From contig NZ_JAQQKV010000002.1 of NCBI RefSeq assembly GCF_028550435.1, positions 124,001 through 188,000 on the forward strand: 64,000 nucleotides of DNA. Direction: 5' to 3'. Positions 52,920 through 61,649 of the stretch are shown one piece after another (position 1 is the stretch's first letter; every line of letters starts with the position of its first letter). Made by a program: the position numbers and the translations under genes. Under the pieces are notes generated by a model, which made no database searches, had not been told where the DNA came from, and saw only the letters and a list, made by a program, of their open reading frames with translations. Source of the DNA: Asticcacaulis machinosus. GTDB taxonomy: Bacteria; Pseudomonadota; Alphaproteobacteria; Caulobacterales; Caulobacteraceae.

Positions 52920-54020
52920 TTATTTCGACGTGCCTTGCAGGCGGTAGTTGAGGCGATAGCGCACCCCGTCACCGATATGGCGCACGACATTGCGCATCGG
53001 GTTTTCGACCACATGGTGGGCCAGCATGGCGATCGGGATAATCGCCACAAATCCCCCCAGCCACCACATCAGCGGCAATGAGTCTTCGCTGCCCAAAATC
53101 ATGCCCGCGGCCTTAGTGAAGATCCACTTCCACGGCACATAGACCATGTACATGGCAAAGCTGGCATTGCCGAGATAGACCAGAACGCGGTTAGACATAA
53201 TCCCTTTGCCGTCCGCCGTCGCCAGCCCGCCGACCGACAGGATTAGGCCACCAAGTGCCAGCACGACCAGCGCATCCGAGGTCATCAGCGCCGACGCCCC
53301 CGCAATTACGGCCAATGATACCGCAACCCCACCAAGGGCTATGGGCTTTGAGGTCACCGCCCCGGCCCGCCACGCCAGATAGACGGCGCAACCCAGCGCA
53401 AAGCACGGCACGATGCGCAGCGCTCCCCACATGAAGGTCGCATTGGTCAGCTTAAACCCGGCAAAGGCTTCAAACGCCCAATAGAGAATCGTCAAAAACC
53501 CTGCCGCCAGACCCAGCGCCACCGCTGGTCTCGATCTCAGCGCCCAGGTCAGGCTGGCAAAAACCGGAAACAGCAGATAGGCAAACCATTCCGCCGATAT
53601 CGACCATGACGGGTGATTCCATGACGCTTCGGGGGCCAGCCCCCAGGCATGGACCATAAAAATCTGTGCGGGTAATGACGCCCACGACGCCACATGGCTG
53701 TCGAGCGTCAGGCCCTTGACCGCCGCAGCCATCACCAGCGCTAGCGTAAACAACAGGGTGGCGATATGCAGCGGATAGATCCGCGCTAAGCGGTTGACGA
53801 TAAACTGCCCGTACTGGAATTTACTGGCTCCAAAACTTTCCAGATAGACGTGACACAGGATAAAGCCCGACAGGATGAAGAACAGGTCGACCCCCAGATA
53901 GCCGCGCTCAATGATCCACAGCGGAGCCGCCCCTTGCAGCAGCGGCCAGTAGCTGAACAGGATCACCCAGACGGCGGCAAAAAAACGCAGGCTGGTCAGG
54001 GGCTTGAGATAATCGGACAC
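52920..54020 (-). CDS. Acyltransferase-3-family membrane protein
   Basis: A 366-aa membrane protein of the acyltransferase 3 family with about 10 membrane segments. Family motifs: LTSLRFFAAVWVILFSYWP, GYLGVDLFFILSGFILCHVY, RLARIYPLH, WSISAEWFAYLLFP, and the late LVYLGNASFAMYMVY. These enzymes add acetyl or other acyl groups to surface glycans. The first motif normally contains a His (VxxFH); here it is ILFSYW, so the proposed catalytic His of that helix is missing. That may mean altered activity. The C-terminal helix HHVVENPMR is normal. Confidence 0.88.
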   Translation of the reverse strand: MSDYLKPLTSLRFFAAVWVILFSYWPLLQGAAPLWIIERGYLGVDLFFILSGFILCHVYLESFGASKFQYGQFIVNRLARIYPLHIATLLFTLALVMAAAVKGLTLDSHVASWASLPAQIFMVHAWGLAPEASWNHPSWSISAEWFAYLLFPVFASLTWALRSRPAVALGLAAGFLTILYWAFEAFAGFKLTNATFMWGALRIVPCFALGCAVYLAWRAGAVTSKPIALGGVAVSLAVIAGASALMTSDALVVLALGGLILSVGGLATADGKGIMSNRVLVYLGNASFAMYMVYVPWKWIFTKAAGMILGSEDSLPLMWWLGGFVAIIPIAMLAHHVVENPMRNVVRHIGDGVRYRLNYRLQGTSK

Positions 54021-54045
54021 GGCATTCTACCTGTTTATTTAAGAC

Positions 54046-54088
54046 GCGCATCTGATCCAAAAACCGCTACACACTTTTTGGGATGCGC
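54046..54088. repeat. GCGCATC palindromic element, copy 3
   Basis: Same 43-base layout as copy 2, but with CCAAAAA/TTTTTGG inner arms: the G-to-A change on the left is matched by a C-to-T change on the right, which keeps the stem. Confidence 0.8.
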
Positions 54089-54110
54089 TTACACACTATC
54101 CCAAAGCCAT

Positions 54111-54143
54111 GAAAAAACCCTGAAGCCGGAAAGCTTCAGGGTT
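54111..54143 (-). terminator. Terminator of the ynbE-ydbL operon
   Basis: An 11-bp stem AACCCTGAAGC/GCTTCAGGGTT with a 6-base loop followed on the minus strand by TTTTTTC, 25 bases after the ydbL stop. Confidence 0.9.
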
Positions 54144-54167
54144 AAATCATTGTGTTATCAGCCGAAT

Positions 54168-54554
54168 TTACTTCTGCTTCCAGGCACCGGAGGTGTCCTT
54201 ATAGTATTCACCGGCCTTCAGCTTGGGCTGAATGACGCTGGAAAAGGTCGCCGCACCGGCGGCGGCCACCGGCACATTATTCTTGGCGGCAGCTTCGGCA
54301 TAGACCTTGGCGCGACCGGCATTGATTTCCTCGACCGCAGCCTTGGTGGCCGCGTCACCGGACTTCACAAAACCGAGGTAGCCATCGGCCTGTTCACCAA
54401 CCACACCGGCGGCCTTGGCGGCATCGACGGTGGCCTTGGCGGCGGCCTGGGCAAATACAGGTGCTGGCGACGCCATATTGATCGCCACACCTGCGGCCAT
54501 CATACCGGTGGCGGCCATCATCGCCGCCGTTACAGAAAAGACTGTTTTTTTCAT
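54168..54554 (-). CDS. ydbL: YdbL family (DUF1318) periplasmic protein
   Basis: A 128-aa exported protein: signal peptide to about residue 36 (ending PAPVFAQ), then the DUF1318 pattern AAKAAGVVGEQADGYLGFV, EINAGRAKVYAEAAAKNNV and the end GEYYKDTSGAWKQK. In E. coli YdbL works with YdbH and YnbE in outer-membrane lipid homeostasis, probably as a chaperone that controls YnbE assembly. The three genes lie together here, with ynbE 25 bases upstream. ATG 54554 has GTGAGA upstream; the longer in-frame start has no signal peptide. Confidence 0.88.
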   Translation of the reverse strand: MKKTVFSVTAAMMAATGMMAAGVAINMASPAPVFAQAAAKATVDAAKAAGVVGEQADGYLGFVKSGDAATKAAVEEINAGRAKVYAEAAAKNNVPVAAAGAATFSSVIQPKLKAGEYYKDTSGAWKQK

Positions 54555-54579
54555 AATCGGTCTCACTTTCACAGGCGAA

Positions 54580-54765
54580 TTAGAAAAGGTTCGGGTTTTG
54601 CTGCACCAGCGCCTTGGCGTCTTCGTCAAGGCGAATGCGTACATCGTGGTCCAGCTTGGCATAGATCGAAATCGGGGCCACCTCGACGCGGACGGTCGGG
54701 GTGCAGGCGGCAAATACCGGCGCGCTCAGCACCAGTGCCGCAAATAACAGACCTTTGTGGGTCAT
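54580..54765 (-). CDS. ynbE: YnbE family outer-membrane lipoprotein
   Basis: A 61-aa lipoprotein: signal peptide with lipobox VFAAC (C21), then VRVEVAPISIYAKLDHDVRIR and the family end LDEDAKALVQQNPNLF. YnbE multimers cap the periplasmic bridge made by YdbH and let phospholipid cross to the outer membrane in E. coli. AAGGAG precedes the ATG at good distance. The order ydbH-ynbE-ydbL is conserved, but here ydbH is 312 bases upstream, separated by repeat DNA. Confidence 0.9.
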   Translation of the reverse strand: MTHKGLLFAALVLSAPVFAACTPTVRVEVAPISIYAKLDHDVRIRLDEDAKALVQQNPNLF

Positions 54766-54854
54766 GGTAGTACTCCTTAGTCAAAGGCCCAAAGACTTAA
54801 GCGCCTTGTCGTGAATGTCTTATATGATTTGCAGTCTGAACCCAAGCTGAACAA

Positions 54855-54912
54855 AAAGTGCTCAAGGAGCGGAGCGTTAGCACAAATAGAAAGTGCTCAA
54901 GGAGCGAAGCGT
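54855..54912. repeat. Direct repeat, two 23-bp copies
   Basis: AAAGTGCTCAAGGAGCGGAG... at 54855-54877 recurs with one change at 54890-54912 (35-base period). It lies between ydbH and ynbE beside the long palindromic element. Confidence 0.7.
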
Positions 54913-54921
54913 ATACACCTT

Positions 54922-55045
54922 CTCCTCCCTACGCAGTGGGGAGGTGCCGAGCTTGTCGAGGCGGAGGGGTACTTTACTACGGTCTGCAATACCCCTCCGT
55001 CTGCTCACTGTGTTCGCATCCACCTCCCCACTGCGTAGGGAGGAG
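54922..55045. repeat. 124-bp palindromic element with perfect 25-bp terminal inverted repeats
   Basis: Ends 54922-54946 and 55021-55045 are exact reverse complements, starting CTCCTCCCTACGCAG. An inner pair (GGAGGGGTA/TACCCCTCC) makes a second stem. A related element in inverted orientation lies at 60742-60860. It carries no gene and looks like a non-autonomous MITE- or REP-like element. It sits between ydbH and ynbE. Confidence 0.85.
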
Positions 55046-55077
55046 AAAATGAGATAAGCGGCAAAGCGCTCTGCCGA

Positions 55078-58000
55078 TTACTTCAACCCGGCCTTCTGAG
55101 CCTCAAACGCCATCAGGTCATCCAGCACCTGATCGAGATTAAGCGTCATATCGAGATTGAGATCTACCCCGGTATCGGACGGCAGATCGATCGGCTTATC
55201 AAACAGGCGTCCGCGAATGACATCGACATAGCTGACACGGGCCTCCTGTTTCTTTGGCGGATCGTAGCGGCCCTTGATTTTGAAATTAAAGCCCAGACGA
55301 CCGTTTTCAAGGCTGTTGATCGTGGCCGACATATCGCTATAGGCCATGTTTTCCATCGCCTGATAGGCCATATCCTCAACCACTTTTGAGGCATCGGCCG
55401 GAGCCTGAGCCGGCACATCAGGCCCTTCCGCCGTCACCGCCCCTGATGAGGCCACCCCTTGCAGGGCCGCCCGCTGGATCGACAGGCGCCCCGGCCCGTC
55501 GCCATGCAGTTCACCCTGCGCGAAATTGATCCGGCTGCCATTGACTTCAAACGGCATACGACCGGTGACCGTGCCCTCGAATTTCATATCGCGGCCTAGA
55601 TCGGTCGCGGCGATGATCTTGCCGAAATCAAGCTGGCTAAAGGTCAGCGCGCCCTTGATCGGCACGTTTTCCGCCAAAGGCACATCCATAGGCTCAAGGC
55701 CGAACTGCCCGCCCGGCGACATAGCGGTTGCCGCCGCCAGCGCCAGATGATCGCCGCGGAACTGCACGGAGGTATTAATGTCGGTCAACGGCACGGCGGT
55801 CGTCAGCGAGGCCACACTGATGATCTGCCCCGGCGGGGTCATCAGCGGTGACAGGCTGGTGAATTCGATATCGCCGCGCAGATCCTGTGCCTTGCCCACC
55901 GGCCCTTCAAAATCGATGTCGTTCAGGCGCAGGCGGCCCTGAGAGGTGGGCGTTCCCGTGCGTGACCAGTCAAACCGGCCATCAAAGGTGGCCGCCCCCG
56001 TGACGTTCTTGGTGGCCACCGTGGCCACCTGAGGCGTCAGGTCGATTGGTTGCAGGCCGTCGGGCGAAAACACCATATCGCCGGTGCTGATCAGGGCATA
56101 ACCCGCATCGCTGCGGGCATCCTGCACGATATCGATGCGCGCCAGATCGCCGGTCACACGTTCGCGCACCGCCGGATTGAGCGGCTTTACGCCTAACCTG
56201 CCGGTCATGCGGGTGGCGTCCTGATCGAGCTTTCCGGCCACCGTCACCGGATTGAAGCGAGTCTTGTCCGCCGTGTCATGGGCCTCAGCGGAAGCGACCG
56301 TTATGCGGAAACCAGCACCGTTCGGCGCGCCGGATCGTGTCGAAAAGGCATTGAATCGGCCCTTGGCATTGCTCAGCCGCGCCTCATAGTCCGGCGCATT
56401 GAGCTTCAGATCCTCAAAAGCACCCGCCGACTGCCACTGACCACGTTCCATAGTGAGGATCGGCGCTTCGGTGGCACAAATATTCGCCGTCAGCCCTTCC
56501 AGCCGCCCGCCGATGTCCGCGCGCGCCGCGCTAAACGGCATGCAGTCATCCAGCACAAAGGCCGTCCGCCCGCCCGCCACCGTAAAGCGGCCACGGGCTT
56601 TGGTCACCGCCGCCGTCACCGGCGCAAAGTTGAATTTGGCATCCACATCCAGCTTACCGCCTAGCTGGCCATTTTGACCAAACCCCATATCGCTCAGGAA
56701 TGCGCTCACTTCGGGCAGGTTCTCGCCCTCAAGCTTCAGCCCGAAGGCCGCGCGGGTTGCACTGGCCGCACTGGCAATCAGGGGCCGCGTCCCGTCCGGC
56801 GTCAGGGTCAGCTTGCCGCCCGTTTCCGGGATGACCGTAATCGGGGTTTTGGTGCGGACATCAAAGGCCACAGGCTTGCCCGCCGCGCCGTCCAGCTTGA
56901 TATTAATGTCATTGGCGTCAAGGCTGAAGGCTCTGGCCGCATCCTGTAGCGCGATCACCGCATCCGCCTTGATCGGTGCCACCGGCACAGGCGGCGTATC
57001 GGTACCCACCGGCTCAGGATAGACGACCGCCTGAAGATCCTTACGGCGTGTGGCCGCCATCTCATCCAGCCCCTTATAGCTGCCGTGGCGGCTGCTTAGG
57101 TTGGTCTTGATCGCTGCGGTCCAGGCCGACGCCCCATTTTCAGCGGCACCATTCAGGCCGGCTTCGGCTTTGGCGTTGCCGCTCACCGTCATATTGACCC
57201 GGTCCAGCGACAGATCAGCCGCCGACATGCGCCCGGCATAGGCACTGCCCTTAAAGCTGATGTCGGATTCGGCCCCCGCTATGTGCAGGGCTACTTTTTC
57301 AAGGTCGGCGCGGGCATTACTGACCTCAACACCGTCCTGACGGTAAAGGCCGATGCGCGCCTGCAACGGTCCGTCGACCCAGATATGGCTGCCGCCCGCA
57401 TCCGGAGCCTGCGGCGTTGGCTTTTTACTGGAGTGGGCAAAACTGAGATTGAGGCTTGAGGCATCGAGATAAACATCGCGCCCTAACATCGCCCCCTGGG
57501 TGACCGACTGAGCCCGCCCCTGAAAACGCGACTGCCCTTCAAGCCGGGTTTCATCGCGCTCAAAACTCAGAGCGGCCAAAATGGAGGCATCGGCCTTAAC
57601 CCCTTTCAGGGCCGTCATGCCGGTAGTCAGTTCATCCGCCGCCACTTTCATATGCGCTTCCAGCGGGCCCGAAAACTCGGCCAGCGGCGACGCCTTGAGG
57701 TTGGCCGCCTGCTCAAGCTGGCGGTACGGCAGGTTGGAGGTCAGATCGAGTTGCACGCCTTTAAGGCGGGTCACGTCACCGGCCTTACCCGGCTTCATTT
57801 CCCAATCCCCAACAGCAAACTTGCCTTCAATCTTCAGCCCCTCACCGACCGAACGGGCATGAATAGAGCCGTCACGCAAACTGCCTTCGCCCAGCGGCCC
57901 GCTCAGACGGGTCGAGGGAATATTGAGATTAAGCTGCTGCAACCGTCCGGCCTGCATCTGGACACGGCCCGTAGCATTGATCGTGCCGTAGTCAGTCTTC

Positions 58001-58587
58001 AGGCGCACAACGGCATTTTCGATCAGGACTTCGTGGGGAGCCTCACCCTTATTGGACGGCGACGACATAATGCTCTGGATCAGCGGATCAAGCGTGCCGA
58101 AGTTAAGCCCCTTGGAGGTCAGCGACAGGGCGATCTCAGGCTTCGTCAGATGTATGCGCTTAAAGCGCGCCATCGGCTTACCCTGACCGGCAAACAGGTT
58201 CAGGTCGTAATCGATGCGAAAATCATTGAGGATCACATCCGGCGACGTCGCCTTACCCAGACGGATCGAGCCTTCGGCATGATCAAGCCCCAGACGCCCG
58301 ATCTTAAGCTCAGAATCGATCTGCTGTGACCGCAGCCAGCCTTGCGCGATTTCGCGGGCAATTTCCTTACGCGCCACAACTGCCGCCACACCGATCACCG
58401 CCACGCCGCACAGGGTCAGGCCGATGATCTGACCGGCTTTGCCGGCACCGGACTTTGGCGGGCGACCGTTGCCGCCTCCCTTTTTGGTCTTCTTTCCGGG
58501 GCGCCCCTTTTCGCCGCCGCCCGCCTTGGCATCGCCACTGATGACGCGCGAAAACGTACCCAGCGTCGACGTGCGCACCGGGAACAT
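55078..58587 (-). CDS. ydbH: YdbH family AsmA-like intermembrane lipid transporter
   Basis: A protein of about 1169 aa: a basic, Gly/Lys-rich cytoplasmic N-terminus, one membrane anchor (IIGLTLCGVAVIGVAAVVA near residues 54-72), then a very long repeat-beta periplasmic region of AsmA/YdbH type, ending with the family tail DVIRGRLFDKPIDLPSDTGVDLNLDMTLNLDQVLDDLM, split here by context. In E. coli YdbH, TamB and YhdP form hydrophobic grooves that carry phospholipid to the outer membrane. The downstream ynbE and ydbL support this call. ATG 58587 was taken; a TTG at 58629 would add 14 acidic residues, and neither start has a clear ribosome site. Confidence 0.88.
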   Translation of the reverse strand: MFPVRTSTLGTFSRVISGDAKAGGGEKGRPGKKTKKGGGNGRPPKSGAGKAGQIIGLTLCGVAVIGVAAVVARKEIAREIAQGWLRSQQIDSELKIGRLGLDHAEGSIRLGKATSPDVILNDFRIDYDLNLFAGQGKPMARFKRIHLTKPEIALSLTSKGLNFGTLDPLIQSIMSSPSNKGEAPHEVLIENAVVRLKTDYGTINATGRVQMQAGRLQQLNLNIPSTRLSGPLGEGSLRDGSIHARSVGEGLKIEGKFAVGDWEMKPGKAGDVTRLKGVQLDLTSNLPYRQLEQAANLKASPLAEFSGPLEAHMKVAADELTTGMTALKGVKADASILAALSFERDETRLEGQSRFQGRAQSVTQGAMLGRDVYLDASSLNLSFAHSSKKPTPQAPDAGGSHIWVDGPLQARIGLYRQDGVEVSNARADLEKVALHIAGAESDISFKGSAYAGRMSAADLSLDRVNMTVSGNAKAEAGLNGAAENGASAWTAAIKTNLSSRHGSYKGLDEMAATRRKDLQAVVYPEPVGTDTPPVPVAPIKADAVIALQDAARAFSLDANDINIKLDGAAGKPVAFDVRTKTPITVIPETGGKLTLTPDGTRPLIASAASATRAAFGLKLEGENLPEVSAFLSDMGFGQNGQLGGKLDVDAKFNFAPVTAAVTKARGRFTVAGGRTAFVLDDCMPFSAARADIGGRLEGLTANICATEAPILTMERGQWQSAGAFEDLKLNAPDYEARLSNAKGRFNAFSTRSGAPNGAGFRITVASAEAHDTADKTRFNPVTVAGKLDQDATRMTGRLGVKPLNPAVRERVTGDLARIDIVQDARSDAGYALISTGDMVFSPDGLQPIDLTPQVATVATKNVTGAATFDGRFDWSRTGTPTSQGRLRLNDIDFEGPVGKAQDLRGDIEFTSLSPLMTPPGQIISVASLTTAVPLTDINTSVQFRGDHLALAAATAMSPGGQFGLEPMDVPLAENVPIKGALTFSQLDFGKIIAATDLGRDMKFEGTVTGRMPFEVNGSRINFAQGELHGDGPGRLSIQRAALQGVASSGAVTAEGPDVPAQAPADASKVVEDMAYQAMENMAYSDMSATINSLENGRLGFNFKIKGRYDPPKKQEARVSYVDVIRGRLFDKPIDLPSDTGVDLNLDMTLNLDQVLDDLMAFEAQKAGLK

Positions 58588-59243
58588 CAATTCATCGTTT
58601 TGATCAGCAGTCGGATCAGTGGGCGTCAAGAGGCGGGCTCAAACTAAAGGGGAATGCAATGCGGTCGAAAAAATTGTGCCGACGAACCAAAAAATTTTCA
58701 TCATCATCGGCAGGTCATTATGGCACATATATTGGTAAAAATTATGGACACATCACCGCATTTCGCACAAGAGGCGCGATTTCCCTTTAAAACAAGCCAA
58801 GGAACAATCGCCATTGGCGAATTCTTTGCCGTTTCGTTATAAATTTTAAATGCTTAAAGCATCATTTATCAACAGATCGATGCTCATCACCCAAAGCCCC
58901 CGCATTATGCGTATACCATTTTTTAACAAAATTTAAGGGCGATCTTAATCTTAATCGGCTAAAAAGCGCCCTTCGTTGTTGCCTTCGCGACTGCGGTATG
59001 CTTGATCTTAACCCAAGTTTTTGGGCCTCACTTTGGCCCTATTTCGGCGTAAACAGGATGGCACGGAATTTGTAGCTGAGTTTTCAAGCTTCACGACTCA
59101 GGCTTTTTCGCTCATAAAGAGCGTCTGTAATGAGACAGATCCGTAATATCCGCACGACTATAACCCTAAAGACTACCGGCCCTTTATGGGTTCATCTGTA
59201 AGTTTTAGTATCGTTTGTCTTTTTTAGTGTTTGACGGGGACTG
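58588..59243. other. Non-coding region between ydbH and the M23 peptidase gene
   Basis: About 650 bases without a supported gene, AT-rich in the middle (58650-58960). It holds a TTAA-N6-TTAA stretch near 58922-58938, close to but not equal to the CtrA consensus TTAA-N7-TTAA, and a palindrome AATGCTTAAAGCAT near 58849-58864. A long leader of the peptidase gene is likely. Confidence 0.5.
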
Positions 59244-60710
59244 ATGGCTCAACTCGATCCACGCCGACAGCCAGTACGCTTAACGCCCATGGTCTTTGCG
59301 ACTGTGGCGGCCCTCACGGTGGGCACCTTGATCTGGCGTGTTTTTCAGCCGACACCGGGCATCTTGCCGGGTATGGCGCTTGATCCGGGTGCCGTTATGG
59401 CGCTGGAGACTCAAGCCTTCGCTGCCGCGTCTGCCCGCCCCGGCTTTAACCAGCCTGAGCAGATCGCCATTCTGGTGCGCTCCGGTGAAACCCTCTCACA
59501 AGCGATTGCCCGTACCGGCGTGTCGAGTGCTGATGCACAGGCAGCGGTCAATCTGCTGTCGCAAGCCTTTGATGTCGTCAATGTCCGCGCCGGCATGTCC
59601 ATTCAGGCCGCGATTGCCAAACCGGCTCCCGGTTCAAGCCAGCCTGCCCAGCTTCTGGGACTTACGACCCGCACCGGCCCCGCCAAGCAACTGACCCTGA
59701 CCACCAGCCATGACGGCGCCATGCGCCTGCGGGTATTAGAAGAAAACGTGCGCGATGAACGCCGCGTAGCCATTGGCACCATCGACGGCTCTTTATTTAC
59801 CTCCGCGGCAGCCCTTGGGGCGACACCGGCGGTCACCAACAATGTCATGAAGCTGTTCGCGCACAAACTCGATTTCGAGCGCGACATTAAGGCCGGTGAC
59901 ACGTTTAAGCTCATTTTCGACCGCAAGGTGACCGAAAGCGGCCGCACCGTTGAAACGGGCAAGCTGTTATACGCTGAAATCGAAGCCAAGGGCGGCATTA
60001 ACCGCTTCTACAGCTTCCAGCGCGCCGGTGAAAAAGACGCCCAGTATTTTGACGAGACGGGTAAGAATATTCGCGGCTTCCTGCTGGCTACGCCGGTTGA
60101 CGGGGCGCGCACCTCATCGGGCTTTGGCGTGCGCCGCCACCCGGTTCTGGGCTTTATGAAGATGCACACCGGCATTGATTTTGCCGCCGGTTCCGGCACC
60201 CCGATCGTTGCTGCCGGTGACGGTGTGGTTCAGGATGCCAAATGGTGGGGCGGTTATGGCCGCTGGGTGCGTGTGCGCCATACCGGCGACTGGCAAACCG
60301 GCTATGCCCACATGTCGCGCATTGCCGTACAACCCGGTCAGCGCGTCAAGCAGGGGCAGGTCATCGGCTATGTCGGCTCGACCGGCCGTTCCACCGGCCC
60401 GCACCTGCATTTTGAAGTGTGGTATAAGAATCGTCCTATCAACCCCAAGGACGCCAAGGTGCCGCAGGGCACCATTCTGGGCGGCAAAGAGCTTCAGGCC
60501 TTCATGGCCCGTAAGCGTGAAATCGACACCATGATCGCTATGGCCGATATCAAGCGCGGCGACGAAAAGCAGGCTTTGGCCATGAACAGCCCGGCCAAGT
60601 CCGCGCCTGTGGCCACAGCGCCTGCGCCGGTCACTCTGGTCAGTCACGAGCGCACCAAAACCTATGCCGCGCTCAAACCGGCCCTGTCGTCGACGCGCGG
60701 CATGAATTAG
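59244..60710 (+). CDS. M23-family peptidoglycan endopeptidase
   Basis: A 488-aa protein anchored by one N-terminal membrane segment (PMVFATVAALTVGTLIW, residues 15-31), with a LysM/OapA-like middle part (ILVRSGETLSQAIARTGVSS) and a C-terminal LytM/M23 domain. The zinc ligands are the His and Asp of MHTGIDFAAG and the first His of GPHLHFEVW, with the second His of HLH as catalytic partner. It resembles the MepM/YebA-type crosslink-cutting endopeptidases used in cell growth. The tail is Ala/Pro/Lys-rich. ATG follows GACGGGGACTG. No partner gene is adjacent. Confidence 0.92.
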   Translation: MAQLDPRRQPVRLTPMVFATVAALTVGTLIWRVFQPTPGILPGMALDPGAVMALETQAFAAASARPGFNQPEQIAILVRSGETLSQAIARTGVSSADAQAAVNLLSQAFDVVNVRAGMSIQAAIAKPAPGSSQPAQLLGLTTRTGPAKQLTLTTSHDGAMRLRVLEENVRDERRVAIGTIDGSLFTSAAALGATPAVTNNVMKLFAHKLDFERDIKAGDTFKLIFDRKVTESGRTVETGKLLYAEIEAKGGINRFYSFQRAGEKDAQYFDETGKNIRGFLLATPVDGARTSSGFGVRRHPVLGFMKMHTGIDFAAGSGTPIVAAGDGVVQDAKWWGGYGRWVRVRHTGDWQTGYAHMSRIAVQPGQRVKQGQVIGYVGSTGRSTGPHLHFEVWYKNRPINPKDAKVPQGTILGGKELQAFMARKREIDTMIAMADIKRGDEKQALAMNSPAKSAPVATAPAPVTLVSHERTKTYAALKPALSSTRGMN

Positions 60711-60741
60711 AGCAGATTTCCAAAAGCGATGGCGATTGCTC

Positions 60742-60860
60742 CTCCTCCCTACGCAGTGGGGAGGTGGCAGCCCGACAGGGCTGACGGAGGGGTATAATCG
60801 ACAGTAAAGATACCCCTCCGCCTCGACAGGCTCGGCACCTCCCCATAAAATGGGGAGGAG
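60742..60860. repeat. 119-bp palindromic element, second copy (inverted orientation)
   Basis: Left end is identical to the 25-bp end of the element at 54922-55045; the right end is worn and forms its own small hairpin (CCTCCCCATAAAATGGGGAGG, read in halves). The inner GGAGGGGTA/TACCCCTCC stem is kept. The flanking inner sequence matches the other copy in reverse, so the two lie in opposite orientations. Confidence 0.82.
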
Positions 60861-61004
60861 ATGAGGGAATGCAATGTAAATCTCAAAATGGTCACTACAG
60901 TTGAAAACCGTGATCAAAACTATAACTGAGTAATAGGATTTTTAGTTCCTTTGGTTTTAGTCTAAGGCATCATATGTCTGGCTATTAACCAAGGGAGCTG
61001 CGCG

Positions 61005-61505
61005 GTGTTTAATTTCTCCGAGAAAATCAGCGAATTAAAATCCTCGATCCTCTATGTGGTCTTTCTGGCAGGCAGTTTGCTGATCGGGCTGACCTGGCTG
61101 AGCATCGGCCTTTATAACGCCCTTAAGCTCTGGGTCGGGACACCGTGGAGCTCGTTTATTCTGGCGCTGATCATGCTGCTACCGGTGGCGATCCATCTTT
61201 TGGTCAAGGCCTTTACCGCCGATCAGCCCGCCAAAGCCAATACCTTAAGCAGCCAGCCTCGCCCTGCCGTCGATCCGTCGGGCGCGTTATTGTCGCAGAT
61301 CATGGGGGCCGTCGCGGGTCAATCCACGCTGATCGTCACGGTGGTGACCTTGCTGGCCAGCTTTATCGCCGTGCGTTTTCCGTCGTTTCTGGGGATGTTC
61401 GCGCAGGTGGTCACGGCCTTTGTCGACGATATGAAACTGCGCCCGGCGGCAGCGGCCACACCCCGCAAACCCCGGCGCAAGGCGACCGCTGACGTTGATG
61501 AGTAA
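61005..61505 (+). CDS. Small membrane protein of unknown function
   Basis: A 166-aa protein with three likely membrane segments (SILYVVFLAGSLLIGLTWLSIGLY, FILALIMLLPVAIHLLV and STLIVTVVTLLASFIAV) and a short basic C-terminal tail ending ATADVDE. It starts at GTG 61005 after GGGAG. The layout (two N-terminal helices, a linker, a third helix and a positively charged tail) resembles phage-holin-superfamily-like or Fis1-like small membrane proteins, but I cannot assign a family. It ends at a strong bidirectional terminator. Confidence 0.75.
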   Translation: MFNFSEKISELKSSILYVVFLAGSLLIGLTWLSIGLYNALKLWVGTPWSSFILALIMLLPVAIHLLVKAFTADQPAKANTLSSQPRPAVDPSGALLSQIMGAVAGQSTLIVTVVTLLASFIAVRFPSFLGMFAQVVTAFVDDMKLRPAAAATPRKPRRKATADVDE

Positions 61506-61579
61506 ACGCTCCGAATTGTAAATCGTGAGATTTGCGAGTTTCACCGCAAAAGCCTGAATTTCGGATGCAGTATTAGGCA

Positions 61580-61617
61580 TTAAAACGGGGCTGTATATGA
61601 ATACAGTCCCGTTTTAA
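61580..61617. terminator. Bidirectional terminator
   Basis: A 17-bp stem with a 4-base loop (ATGA), with AAAAC and GTTTT at its base. It serves the convergent genes at 61005-61505 and 61650-62675. Confidence 0.93.
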
Positions 61618-61649
61618 TAACGACATAATGCGCCAAAAGGCAGGACTTT

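Noticed and set aside
58654-58842. 62-codon frame between ydbH and the M23 gene
   Set aside because: No ribosome site, odd composition and no resemblance to any protein; treated as non-coding.
58922-58938. CtrA site upstream of the M23 peptidase
   Set aside because: The TTAA units are 6, not 7, bases apart and no second half-site feature supports binding.
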